DNA of 64,000 nucleotides, from positions 5,851,104-5,915,103 of the forward strand of contig JAAONU010000001.1 in assembly GCA_012932295.1 (NCBI GenBank). Direction: 5' to 3'. Shown here piece by piece: positions 47,517-59,262 of this stretch. Both the position numbers and the translations under genes were made by a program. Below the pieces are notes generated by a model. That model had not been told where the DNA came from and did no database searches. It saw only the letters and a list, made by a program, of their open reading frames with translations. Position 1 is the first letter of the stretch, and each line of letters starts with the position of its first letter. The stretch comes from Cyclina sinensis (Eukaryota > Mollusca > Bivalvia > Venerida > Veneridae).

Positions 47517-50500
47517 AAGCCATGATGACCCTGGATCGCTAACCTGAGAACTCTGGCTGTGGGTTTGCTGTTAAGCAAACATAAGAAGCAGTATTTGATT
47601 TTCTAGTTGAAGATTTGCAGGTGCCAACAAACCAAATATCTAAAATATCAGTCAATAAACAAAGGCTCTATAACAGAAAGTAGAAATATCTATTATTTAC
47701 TATAGTGACCTTGACCCAGTGTCTTCAAACCCCAAGTATGGGTAAAGGTCCATGCAAGGATCCTATATACCGAATATCAAAGATATTGGTCTATAAATGA
47801 AGACTCTACGAGGTAAAGTAGATAAATCTATTTTTAGCCTTGGTGACCTATAACCGAATATAATAATTTGAAAAAGCTTGATAACACCAAATATGAAGAC
47901 TGTGGGTCAAAGGATTCTTAAGTTATTGGGCGGACAAGTTTTTTGTAGTCAAGGCCCTTGTGACCTTGACCTTTGACCTCAAAATCAATAATCTATGACA
48001 GAAAGTAGAAATATCTATTATAAGCTATGATGACCTTGACCCAGTGACTTCAAACCCTACCCATGGGTAGACGTCCATGCAAGGAACCTATATACTGAAT
48101 ATCAAAGATATTGGTCTATAAATGAAGGCTCTATGAGGTACAGTAGATAAATCTATTTTTAGCCTCCATGACCTTTAACCTAATCTAATAATTTCAACAA
48201 GAGGGCCATGATGGCCCTATATCGCTCACCTGAATATGACTGCTTTTAACAAAGTTGCAATGGACCTGGTTTATTGACCCCAGATGACCCATATTCGAAC
48301 TTGACCTAGAAATTATTGAAACAATCTTTCTGACAAATTTCAAGCTTATTTGAACTGAAAGTGTAGCCTCTAGAGTGTTAAGGTTTTTCCATATTTGGGC
48401 TCTGTGACCTAGTTTTTGACCCCAGATGATCCATATCCAAACCTGAGCTAGAAATCATCAAAACAACCTTTCTGACAAATTTCCAGCACATTTGGACTGA
48501 AAATGTAGCCTCTAGAGTATTTACAAAGTTTTTCGATATTTAGGCTCTGAGACCTTGTTTTTTAATCCAGATGACCCATATTCAAAGTTGAGCTGGAAAG
48601 CATAGAAGCAACCTTTCTGACAAATTTTCAGGTTATTTGGAATTAAAATCTTAACTCTAGAGTGTTAACAAGGTTTTTCCATATTTGGGTTCTGTGACCT
48701 AGTTTTTGACCAAAGATGACCCATATTAGTACTTGAGCTAGAAATCATCAAAACAACCTGTCTGACAAATTTCCAGGATATTTGGACTGAAAATGTAACC
48801 TCTGGAGTGTTAAAATGGTTTTATCATTTTAGGGCTCTGTGACCTAGTTTTTGATCCCAGATGACCCATATCCTAATCTGGGCTAGAAATCATTGAAACA
48901 ACCTTTCTGGCAAATTTCAAGGACATCTGGACTGAAAAGTAACCTCTAGAGCATTAACAAGGATTTTCTACTTTTTGGCCCAGTGTCCTAGTTTTTGACC
49001 CCAGATAACCCACATTCAAAACTGAGCTAGAAATCATAAAAACAATCTTTCTGACAAATTTCAAGGTTATTTGAACTGAAAATGTTACCTCAATGCATGT
49101 TAACAAGGTTTTTTTCATATTAGGGGTCTGTGACCTAGTTTTTGACCCCAGATGACCTTTATTCAAATCTGAGCTAGAAATCATTAAAACATCCTTTCTG
49201 ACAATTTTCGAGAATATTTGGACTGAAAAGTAGCTTCTAGAGTGTTAACAAGTTTTTTTTCTTCTTTTTTTGGGCTCTGTGACCTATTTTTTGATTTCAG
49301 ATGACCCATATTCAAATTTAACCTAGAAATCATTGAAACAACCTTTCTGACAGATTCCAGGTTATTTGGACTGAAAATGTTACCTCTAGAGTGTTAACAA
49401 GGTTTTTCCATATTTGGGCTCTGTAACCTAGTTTTTGACCCCAGATGACCCAATTTTGAACTTGGGCTAAAAATCATCAAAACAACCTTTCTGACAAATT
49501 TCTGGGATGTTTTGACTGAAAATGTCTTTGACCTAGTTTTTGAACCCAGAAGACCCATCTTCGAGCTTGAGCTAGAAATCATAGAAACAACCTGTCTGAC
49601 AAATTTCCGGATTATTTGGACTGAAAATGTTACTTCTTCTACAAGAAGATTTTCAAAGTTTTCACTACATAAGCCTATGTACAACCAATGACCCCGGGGT
49701 GGAGCTAAATTTGACCCCAGGGGTATAATATGAACAAACTTGGTAGAGGTCCACTAGACAATGCTACATACCAAATCTTAAGGCTCAGGGCCTTGTGGTT
49801 TCAGGCAAGAAGATTTTTTAAGTTTCTCCTATATAAGCCTATGTAAAACCTATGACCCCAGGGTGGGGCCAAATTTAACCCCAGAGGTATAATTTGAACA
49901 CACTTGGTAGCTGTCCACTAGACAATGCTATATACCAAATATCTAAGCTCTATGCTTTACAGTTTCTGACGAGAAGATTTTTAGAAGTTTTTCCTATATA
50001 ACTCTATGTAAAACAAGTTACCCCTGGGGCGGGGCCATTTTTGACCCAGAGGCCATGATTTGAACAAACTTGGTAGAGGTCCACTAGACAATGCTGCACA
50101 TCAATATCTTAGCTCTATGCCTTACAGTTTCTGACAAGAAGATTTTTAAAATTTTTCCTATACAACTCTATCTAAAACAAGTTACCCCTGGGGCGGGGCC
50201 ATTTTTGACCCAGAGGCCATGATTTGAACAAACTTGGTAGAGGTCCACTAGATGATGCTTTATACCAAATATCAAAGCTCCAGGCCTTGTGGTTTCTGAC
50301 AAGAAGATTTTTAAAGATCCAACTTTTAAAATCTGTTTTTAGCTCCTGTGACCCAGAAATGCAATGAACCGGAACCATTTGAACAAACTTGGTAGAGCTT
50401 CATGCAAGGAACATTCTAGGCAAGTTTCATTAAATTTTGCCCAGTGGTTTCAGAGGAGATGAATGAATTGTGGACGACGGATGGACGGACGCCGGACAAT

Positions 50501-51813
50501 CAAGGATCCTAAAAGCTCACATGAGCATGATCAGGTGAGCTAAAAAGCTTGATAAAGCTTGCTTCATGCCAAATTTTAAAATTCTAGGCCTTGTGGTTTC
50601 AGACAAGAAGATTTTTAAAGATTTTCTTCTATACTGCTATTTAAAACTTATGACCCCTCGGGCGGGGCCAATAGTGACCCCAGTGACATTTTTCAAACAA
50701 ACTAGTTAGAGGTCCACTAGACAATGCTGCATACCAAATATCTAAGCTGTAGGCATTGGTGTTTCCAGTAAGAAGATTTTTAAAGATTGCCTTTTTAACA
50801 TATTAAGGGCCCCCGGGGCGGGGCCAATTTTGACCCCGGGGCCAACATATAAACAATACTGGTAAAGGTTCTTTACACAATACTCCACACCAAATCTAAG
50901 GTCTAGTCCTTTTAGTTTTGGAGAAAAATGATTTTTCATGTTTTTCCTATATAACTATATGTAAACCAAGAGAACCCTGGGGGATGGCCAATTTTGACCC
51001 AGGGGACATAATTTGAACAAACTTGGTAGACATCCACTAGACAATGCTACATACCAAATATCAAAGCTGTAGGCATTGTGGTTTCTGAGAAGAAGATTTT
51101 TAAAGATTGCCTTTTTTACATATTAAGGGCCCCTGGGGCGGGGCTAATTTTGACCCTAGGGCCAACATATAAACAATACTGGTAAAGGTTATCTACACAA
51201 TACTCCACACCAAATATCTAAGGTCTAGTCCTATTAGTTTTGGAGAAAATGATTTTTCATGTTTTTCCTACATAAATAAATGTTAAACAAGAGAACCCTG
51301 GGGCGTGGCCAAATTTGACCCACGCGACATAATTTGAACAAACATGGTAAACATCCACTAGACAATGCTACATACCAAATATCTAAGCTGTAGGCACTGT
51401 GGTTTCTGAGAAGAAGATTTTTAAAGATTTCCTATATAAGTATATGTAAAAGGTAGTGACCCCTGGGACGGGGCCAATTTTGACCCCAGGAAAATAATTT
51501 GAACAATTTTTGTAGAGTTCCATTAGAGAGTGCTAAATGCCAAATATCTAAGCTCTAGGCCTTGTGGTTTCAGACAAGAAGATTTTCAAAGTTTTTCCTT
51601 TAAGTTGCCATAGCAACCAGAGTTCTGCATGGAATTCAATTCTTTGAACAATTTTCAAAGGGGACCACCCAAGAAACATTCATGGGAAGTTTGGATGAAA
51701 TTGGCTTAGCGGTATATGAGAAGATGTAGTTTAAAGTAAAAGTTTACGGACGAACGGACACCGGACAAATTGCGATTACAAAAGCTCGATTTGTCATTTT
51801 GTGATAGGTGAGC
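47517..51813 (+). mobile_element. Type I modular element (Q and E cassettes) carrying a nested type I element
   Basis: The 5' palindrome is partly lost (catgatgaccctggatcgct). The Q leader runs to 48195, is interrupted by 48196-50541, resumes with aaaaagcttgataaagcttg and continues through about seven E units. It ends gaacggacaccggacaa and gctcgatttgtcattttgtg then ataggtgagc. A TA transposon occupies the TA right after it. Confidence 0.85.
48196..50541 (+). mobile_element. Complete type I modular element with B then E cassettes (2.35 kb), nested
   Basis: It starts aacaagagggccatgatggc and runs through about nine B units to about 49630. It then switches mid-unit to E units (acaagaagattttcaaagtt) and ends ggacgacggatggacggacg and gctcacatgagcatgatcag then gtgagc. 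Flanks ctaatctaataattt and aaaaagcttgataaagctt join to the uninterrupted sequence at 41925-41960. Confidence 0.92.
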
Positions 51814-51815
51814 TA

Positions 51816-52658
51816 CAGTACGCGCCAGGAGGAACTCACATTTTCCGCTTTATTTCGCGGACGCGGAAAAAAAAATATCCGCCGCGACATCGAGGAAAAA
51901 AACGGATTTCCTCGATGTCTCGACATCGCGAAATATCTCGGCGATATTTGACGACCAGCGCGAAAATAATTAGAGTCATAACTCACCTGGATAAGCTGAA
52001 CATTTAATGAAATTATCGTAATGAAACTGTGCATTTTACGTGTGCCAATCATGTGACATTTGGTAAAATAAAAACCAAAATTTCTCATACATTTGCTGTG
52101 TAGGTTTATGTGTACTTCCGTCGTTGAAAACGCTCGTTATTGTATAGCAAAATCGATCAATAATTTTGTCAAGCGCATAGACGATACAGATGTCGCAGTA
52201 GGGTTTACATGTTGTATGTTTTCTTTAAATATAGGAAAGCAGTTTTAACACGTGTAAATCGAAAACCAGTCAATTTATTTTCTGAAAATAGGGTCAGCTG
52301 TTCCGAGAAACAATCTATACTTTCGGTTTTGAATTGTCATTCCTTTCGTTAACAAATACGAGCATTCGTAAACAAATGCATCAGAATGAGAGTTTAATGA
52401 GAGTTTTGTACATTTAAATGATATCTTAAAGCGTAAAATTCGCCGAAATGCGTGTAATCAGGAACTTTGTGAGCCTCGATACGTCAATTCTTACCTGTGA
52501 AAAAGTTCGCGGAACCATTTCGCGGACGTCCGCCGCGATATTTTGTGACCATGTCCGCGGCGGTCGTCCTCGAAATGCGGCGGATTTGGTCGCGTTTTAA
52601 GGAATGGGTAGTCCGCGACGACCTCGTGGAAAACGAGAGTTCCTCCTGGCACGTACTG
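51816..52658. mobile_element. Non-autonomous TA-flanked DNA transposon (843 bp, 22-bp TIRs)
   Basis: TIRs CAGTACGCGCCAGGAGGAAC.. (51816-51837) and its complement (52637-52658) differ at one base. TA lies at 51814-51815 and 52659-52660. Excision leaves ggtgagcTAaaaat, the usual 3' flank of type I elements. Subterminal zones are rich in CGCGGAC, CCGCCGCG and TCGCG words. The core at about 52015-52400 is homologous to 4610-4890 in the other TA element (tttgaattgtcattc, acaaatgcatcagaat). No coding capacity. Confidence 0.92.
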
Positions 52659-52660
52659 TA

Positions 52661-53345
52661 AAAATAGGTCATGCGATGACATTTCTGAAATCGGAAAGAA
52701 AAACTGTGCACATTGTCCAAATTTCATTGCTGTAGCTAAAAAACAAAAAATTAGGTCAGTAGGTCAAAAATATAGGTCATGCTATGACATTTTTGAAATT
52801 GGAACAAAAAACTGTGTACGTGGTCCAAATTTCATTGCCATAGCTCCAAAAACAAAAAGTAGGTCAGTAGGTCAAAAATATAGGTCATGCCATGACATTT
52901 TCGAATTCGAAACAAGAAACTGTGCACACGGTCCAAATTTCATTGCTGTAGCTATAAAACAAAAAAGTAGGTCAGTAGATCAAAAATATAGGTCATGCTA
53001 TGACATTTCTGAAATTGAAATGAAAAACTGTGCACACAGTCCAAATTTCATTGCTGTAGTGAAAAAACAAAAAAGTAGGTCAGTAGGTCAAAATATAGGT
53101 CATGCAATGACGTTTTTGAAATTGGAAGAAAAAACTGTATACATGGTCCAAATTTCATTGCCATAGCTCCAAAAACAAAAGGTAGGTCAGTAGGTCAAAA
53201 ATATAGGTCATTCCATGACATTTTTGAAATCGAAATAAAAAACTGTGCACACAGTCCAAATTTCATTGCTGTAGCTCAAAACCAGAAAGTAGATCAGTAG
53301 GTCAAAAATATAGGTCATGCGATGACATTTTTGAAATCGAAACGA
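52661..53345 (+). repeat. Cassette I array
   Basis: About six units of 107-110 bp (taggtcagtaggtcaaaaat, ataggtcatgcgatgacatt, ccaaatttcattgctgtagc), the shortest regular period among the gene-proximal cassettes apart from the minisatellite. Confidence 0.88.
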
Positions 53346-54215
53346 AAAAGTGTTGTTTTGTCTAAGTCTGATTAAAATCCAACCATAAATTACATAATTA
53401 TGGCCAGTTTTAACAAAATTCAATGATTTGACTTTGACCGTCAAGGTCATTTAAAGGTTAAGGTCAAACTTGAAATAATGCCGGATTTGTCACAACTGTT
53501 GTTTAGTCCAAGTTTGAATTAAATCTATAAATAAATGAGAAAGTTATGACAATTTAAGCAAAATTCAATCATCTGACCTTGACGGTCAAGGTAATTTTAA
53601 GGTCATGGTCAAATCTGAGTTATTCAACATGTCGGTTTTGTCATAAGTGTTGTTTTGTCCAAGTATAAATCAAATCCAACCATAAATACTAATGTTATGG
53701 TCAATTTTAGCAAAATTCAATAATTTGACATTGAAGGTGAAGGTCATTTAAGAGTCAAGGTCAAGTTTAGTCTGGTCAGCTTGAAGGTCTGGTCCAAAGG
53801 GTTGTTGTGTCCAAGCATAATGAGAATCCACCTATTAATAATAAAGTTATGGCCAATTTAGCAAAATTCAATATTTTGACCTTGAATATGAAGGTCATTT
53901 ATGAGTCAAGGTCAAGTTTAGTCTGGTCAGCTTGAAGGTCTTCTCCAAAGGGTTGTTGTGTCCAAGAATTAAGAGAAACCATCTACTAATAATAAAGTTA
54001 TGGCCAATTTTAGCAAAATTCAATATTTTGACCTTGAATATGAAGGTCATTTAAGAGTCAAGGTCAAGTTTAGTCTGGTCATCTTAAAGGTCTTGTCCAA
54101 AGGGTTGTTGTGTCCAAGTATGAAGATAATCCATCAAGGAATAAAAAAATTATGATCAATGTTAAAGTTTTCGGACGGGAACGGCAACGGCAACGGCACC
54201 GGCAACTACACCATG
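53346..54215 (+). repeat. Cassette S array ending in a hexamer tract
   Basis: About six S units (ggtcaagtttagtctggtca, gggttgttgtgtccaag), the last three closely similar, then cggacgggaacggcaacgg and caacggcaccggcaac, a (CGGCAA)n tract in place of GACGGAC. Confidence 0.85.
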
Positions 54216-54420
54216 ACTATGACAATAATTTTTCATGTTTTTCCTATATAACTATATGTAAACCAAGAGAACACTGAGGCGCGGTCAATTTTGACCCAGG
54301 GGACATAATTTGAACAAACTTGATAGAGGTCCACTAGACAATGCTGCACACCAAATAGCCTTGCGGTTTCTGACAATAAGATTTTTTAAAGTTTTTCCTA
54401 TATAACTCTATAGGAACATT
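54216..54420 (+). repeat. Cassette E fragment
   Basis: One and a half E units (aaccaagagaacactgaggc, agaggtccactagacaatgc), broken at tataactctatagg. Confidence 0.75.
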
Positions 54421-54955
54421 GAATGTTATTGTTTTGAAATCTATTAATAGTAACAAATAACTGATAAGAGATACAGGTAACTTTTTTAAGGTTGGCAAAA
54501 ATATGGCGGTTGATAAAAATGCAAAATATAGTAATTTTGTAATTACAGTTACAAAGTCATTTTTCATCAAATAATTCAATATTTTATATCATTTATAAGG
54601 TCTGTAAACTCATATTTTAAATATTAAAAAAATAATTGTCAAAACTGTTTACTTTTTTGTTTGTAAATGGTTAAACATAGTGAATCTGAGCTGCTAGAAA
54701 AATGCTGAAATGACAGGTATAAATTAGTTTAGTTTTTTTCTTTAAAAGCAAAAATTCAAAATCTGCTTATATTTTCAAAATATGAATTTAAAGAGCTTTC
54801 AAATGATATAAGAATCTTAAAATTCGGCTGACAAAGAAAAAAGTTATTTTAAATTAAAAATTCTGCTGCTATCAAATGTATATAAATATTGATTCCTTTT
54901 GCCAACCAGTAGTTCAGCTATATTTTGGTAACAGGTGCTTGTGATGTCATCAGTC
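54421..54955. other. Very AT-rich unfamiliar insert within E cassettes
   Basis: Unique sequence separates two E segments: 54414 tataactctataggaac and 54960 tgcctatataaaacatttga. Neither TIRs nor target duplications are obvious. Confidence 0.5.
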
Positions 54956-55512
54956 AATGTGCCTATATAAAACATTTGACCCCTGGGGGGGCTGGGCCAT
55001 TTTTGACCCAGGAGCCATGATTTGAACAAACTTGGTAGAGGTGCACTGGACAATGCTGCACACCAAATATCTAAACTCTAGGCATTGTGGTTTCAGACAA
55101 GAAGATTTTTAAAGTTTTTCCTATATAATTCTATGTAAAACTAGTGACCCCTGGGGCAGGGCCATTTTTGACCCAGCGGTCATGATTTGAACAAACTTGG
55201 TAAAGGTCCACCTGATGATGCTTCATACCAAATATCTAAGCTCCAGGCCTTGTAGTTCTGGAGAAGAAGATTTTTAAAGTTCCAACTTTGAAAATCTATT
55301 TTTAGCTCCTGTGGCCTAGAAATGCAATGGACCTGAACCATTTGAACAAATTTGGTAAAGCTTCATGCAAGTAACATTCCTGCCAATTTCAGCAAGATTG
55401 GCCCAGCAGTTCAGGAGAAGAAGTTGTTTGAAGAAAAAGTTGACCACGCACGACAGACGACGGACATCAGGCGATCACAAAAGCTGACCTTGAGCACTGT
55501 GCTCAGGTGAGC
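54956..55512 (+). repeat. Cassette E array with type I 3' end
   Basis: Three E units, then cacgacagacgacggacatc and agctgaccttgagcac / tgtgctcaggtgagct. No 5' palindrome is seen; it may be the continuation of the E fragment at 54216. Confidence 0.85.
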
Positions 55513-55801
55513 TAAAAATGAGTACAGGCCCATAACACTGCCAAAAATAAATCAAGCGGAATCTCCTGATTATATGCACAATTAGGCTTAGAGACAAACA
55601 CTCCTGTTAAGTTTCAATGAAATCCCTAAAGCGGTTTTGGAGATGAAGCGAGGACAAGATTTTACCGGACAGATGGATGGACTGATGGACAGACAGTGTG
55701 ATTACTTTATGCCTCCCTTCAGGAGATAAAAATGACGTCGCACGACACACACAGGCGATCACAAAAGCACACCTTGAGCATAAAGTGCTTAGGTGAGCTA
55801 A
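55513..55801 (+). repeat. Cassette M unit with type II end, then a second type I end
   Basis: M unit (ggcccataacactgccaaaa), gatggatggactgatggac, and ttatgcctcccttcaggag then ataaaa at about 55733. The next 66 bp hold another type I 3' end (agcacaccttgagcataaag then tgcttaggtgagct), a solo terminus without cassettes. Confidence 0.75.
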
Positions 55802-55980
55802 AAATGACACAGACATTTACAATACAGTCATGACATTTCATGAAATAATGTAGATGGTTTTAAAGTCAAGGTAAGCTCTTAACATTTCAGAAGCAATTCA
55901 TCTGACTAGTCCATATGTGTAAATAAGGGTAAATATGGTATATCCCCCCAAACTCTGTTAAAATTCTGGCATTAACTTAC
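55802..55980. other. Intron
   Basis: Donor side of the LDRFKE exon; nothing else recognised. Confidence 0.6.
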
Positions 55981-56120
55981 CTATAAAAGTATGAGCAACC
56001 TCTAACACTGTTATGTGAAAAATGTTCTGTTGTTTTTTCATTGCCAAAATCTTCTAATGGGTCTGACCAGAGTAAATCACACATTGGACCAAATGCTGGA
56101 GGTTCTTTAAATCTGTCCAA
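55981..56120 (-). CDS. CanA: Calcineurin A exon: LDRFKEPP to RGCSYFY (phosphate-binding Arg)
   Basis: 140 nt, phase 0 at the start and ending two bases into a Ser codon (AG|C). The acceptor is tctgttacag and the donor gtaagt. It encodes [18 protein letters not shown], then [12 protein letters not shown] and VRGCSYFY. By family numbering this is about residues 215-260 of human CNA-alpha. It includes the Arg equivalent to R254, one of the two arginines that contact the substrate phosphate, and the conserved LWSDP segment of PPP-family phosphatases. Differences from human are conservative (Y to F in PPAF, I to L in DLLW, Q to T, T to S). This is the most 5' exon in the window; about 180 bp of intron separates its donor from the nearest repeat end at 55801. 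Confidence 0.97.
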
Positions 56121-57105
56121 CTGTAACAGAAATATACTAAAAATCTTCATTTTGGTTGAAGAATAGGAAGAATTCCGTAATAAATCAGTTGTAATCATCA
56201 TTTACAAATCCTTAAATGAAAACTTACATGCTGGGTAAACTAAATGTGTGCTTTACTTTCTTTCCTATAACATATGTAGTTATAAATATCTTCAGCCAAA
56301 GTAATAAATATAGCTTTTAACAGACAGCAACAATGCATGCCCTGTCAGTGAGAAACTAATATTTTCAGGCAAAATAGTTTCTCTGAAAATTTAACTTCCA
56401 CAGAAATCAATCAACCAATATCTTGCACAACATGCAATCATTCCTCAGAGAAGATAACTTGTTTATACAAATGAAAGGAAAATCGGTAAACACCCCCACA
56501 GTGTCATGTATGTAGGGCAAACCTATTTTTAGCTGACATAACTTGAGCCTGTTTCCAATCTATGCACTCCTTAAAGCAGAGCCTGTTTCCAATCTATGCA
56601 CTTCTTAAAGCAGGACAACTAAACAACAAAAGATAGGTTCTAAAGCTTGTCTGTGCACCTACTGCAGCTATCACTGAAGGTGATTAATACCCCGAAACAG
56701 TGCTTTCATACAGAAGAATGGAATGAGTACTTTGAAATGCTCACCCATGAATGGCTAACCCTAACCCTATTTATGGGTGAAAGTCAGTTGTCAATTTTTT
56801 TCTAATAATACAGATTTTTCTTGAAAGTTTTGAATAATAACAATGATATTAACACTGAAGTGCTAATAGAAATTTGCCTGATGTTGTATAGTATACAATA
56901 TACAATTACATGTCTTTCTATCAGTATGTTTAGTTACATTTTACAAGCAATTCTTATCTCCCCTGCCTTGAAGCGTGACTAAAATGATTATTTACATGTT
57001 TTTTGTAATAATGCTACAAACCAGATAGTCCTTGTATTTCATAGTAGATCATTCAAAAGCTTTCTTACTTAACTCTATGTAAAGAACTGACATAGAGAGA
57101 AAAAA
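56121..57105. other. Intron upstream of the LDRFKE exon
   Basis: A 34-bp tandem pair (gagcctgtttccaatctatg) starts at 56545 and 56579. An isolated 5' box (agctatcactgaaggtgatt then aataccccg) lies at about 56663-56695. No exon encoding the expected preceding calcineurin segment (LCVHGGLSPEI-like) was found. Confidence 0.6.
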
Positions 57106-57118
57106 AAAACAAAAAAAA

Positions 57119-59089
57119 AACAAGAGGGCCATGATGGGCCGAATCGCCACCTGATAGACCATGAAACGAATATTGTGACATAATGAGGAGAGAATTGGTG
57201 AAAGACGTGCATGTGTCCCACACGTGCTGATTGGTGAAGTTTTAAACTTTACATGAAACGTTTTATAATTCCAGTTTACTCATTTGTCTGATGATAAAAC
57301 ATGGAAAATGTTACATTTCAAAGTCTTCGACTTTCGATAATTTTTTTTTGTCTTTGTAATTTAACATGAAACTCTTGTATGAAGTACAATTGAAATATGG
57401 ATATCTGAAACATGTGTGTACGTTTTCATTTGGCTTGAAGGTAGTTTCCTTCAGAAATGTACAGTATAGAGTGGACTTTTTGTGTTAGGGGTATATGCTA
57501 TTTGAGACAGTATTTAAGTACATAATGGTATGCAGTTAACCTGTGTTGTTAAATTATGTCCAGTACAGAATTTGAGAGCACGTTATGACACACAAGATAG
57601 GTGATCCACAGACCATGGACTGTACGTACTGAACTCAGCAGTTGGGAAGACCGAAGCAAACTTTGCAGACTAAGATCAGATGGCTATATAAACTATATAT
57701 AAAATGAATTGACTATGGGGCGGGGTCAATTTGACCCCGGGGATCATGATTTGAGCAAACTTGGTTAAGGTCTACTAGGTCATGCTACATGCAAAATTTC
57801 TAAGCTCTAGGCTTTCTGGTTCTGGAGTAGAAGATTTTTTGAAGTTTTTCCTATATAAACTCTATATAAAATCAACTGACCCCCAGGCGGGGTCAATTTG
57901 ACCCCGGGGATCATGATTTGAGCAAACTTGGTAGAAGTCTACTAGTTAATGCTACATGCAAAATATCTAAGCTCCAGGCCTGCAGTTCTGGAGAAGAAGA
58001 TTTTTGAAGTTTTTCCTATATAAACTATATATAAAATGAATTGACTATGGGGCGGGGTCAATTTGACCCCGGGGATCATGATTTAAGCAAACTTGGTAAA
58101 GGTCTACTAGGTAATGCTACATGCAAAATATCTAAGCTCCAGGCTTTGTGGTTCTGGAGAAGAAGATTTTTGAAGTTTTTCCTATATAAACTCTATATAA
58201 AATCAATTGACCCCCGGGCGGGGTCAACTTGACCCCGGGGATCATGATTTGAGCAAACTTGGTAGAAGTCTACTAGGTAATGCTACATGCAAAATATCTA
58301 AGCTCCAGGCTTTGTGGTTCTGGAGAAGAAGATTTTTGAAGTTTTTCCTATATAAACTCTATATAAAATCAATTGACCCCCGGGGCGGGGTCAATCTGAC
58401 CCCGGGGATCATGATTTGAGCAAACTTGGTTAAGGTCTACTTGGTTATGCTACATGCAAAATATCTAAGCTCTAGCCTTTGTGGTTCTGGAGAAGAAGAT
58501 TTTTGAAGTTTTTCCTATATAAACTCTATATAAAATTAACTGACCCCCGGGCGGGATCAACTTGACCCCGGGGATCATGATTTGAGCAAACTTGGTAGAA
58601 GTCTACTAGTTAATGCTACATGCAAAATATCTAAGCGCCAGGCTTTGTGGTTCTGGAGAAGAAGATTTTTGAAGTTTTTCCTATATAAATTCTAAGTAAA
58701 ATCTATTTACCCCCGGGGCTGAACCAGTTTGACCCCGGAAGTCATGATTTGAGCAAACTTGACAGAGGTCCCCTAGATGATGCTTCATACCAAATATGAA
58801 AGCTCTGGGCCTTGTTATTTCAGACAAGAAGATTTTTGAAATTTCCATTTTAAAAACACCTTTTAGGGCCTCACAGCCATATTGTGCATTGGACCGGAAC
58901 CATTTGAGCAAACTTGGTAAAGGGACATCAAAGGACCATTAGTATGAAGTTATTTTAAAATTGGGCCAGGGGTTTAGGAGGAGATGTCATTTAAAGAAAA
59001 TGTTGACGACGGACGACGGACGGACGACGGACGCCGGACACAAGGGTATCCTAATAGCTCACTCTGTCACTGCGTGACAGGTGAGCTAA
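57119..59089 (+). mobile_element. Complete type I modular element with E' cassettes (1.97 kb)
   Basis: acaagagggccatgatgggcc, then about 560 bp of leader unlike other copies. Six E' units of about 166 bp follow, each with the palindrome GGGGTCAATTTGACCCC or a one-base variant (first at 57722-57738). It ends acggacgacggacggacgac and gctcactctgtcac / tgc / gtgacaggtgagc. Confidence 0.92.
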
Positions 59090-59262
59090 AAACAACTGCA
59101 ATAATGATTTTTGACCTTAGTGGCATGAATAACATCATTTTGTAAAATCAATCCTCTGTTCAATATTTAAAGCACTAGTCACCATGTATCTATATTTCAA
59201 GCTTCAGGTCAATCTGTCAAACAGTTTTGGAGTTCTGCTCCATACAATAAAAAATGCACCAA
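59090..59262. other. Spacer
   Basis: Nothing recognised apart from an M/V-like phrase (gtcaatctgtcaaacagttt). Confidence 0.5.
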
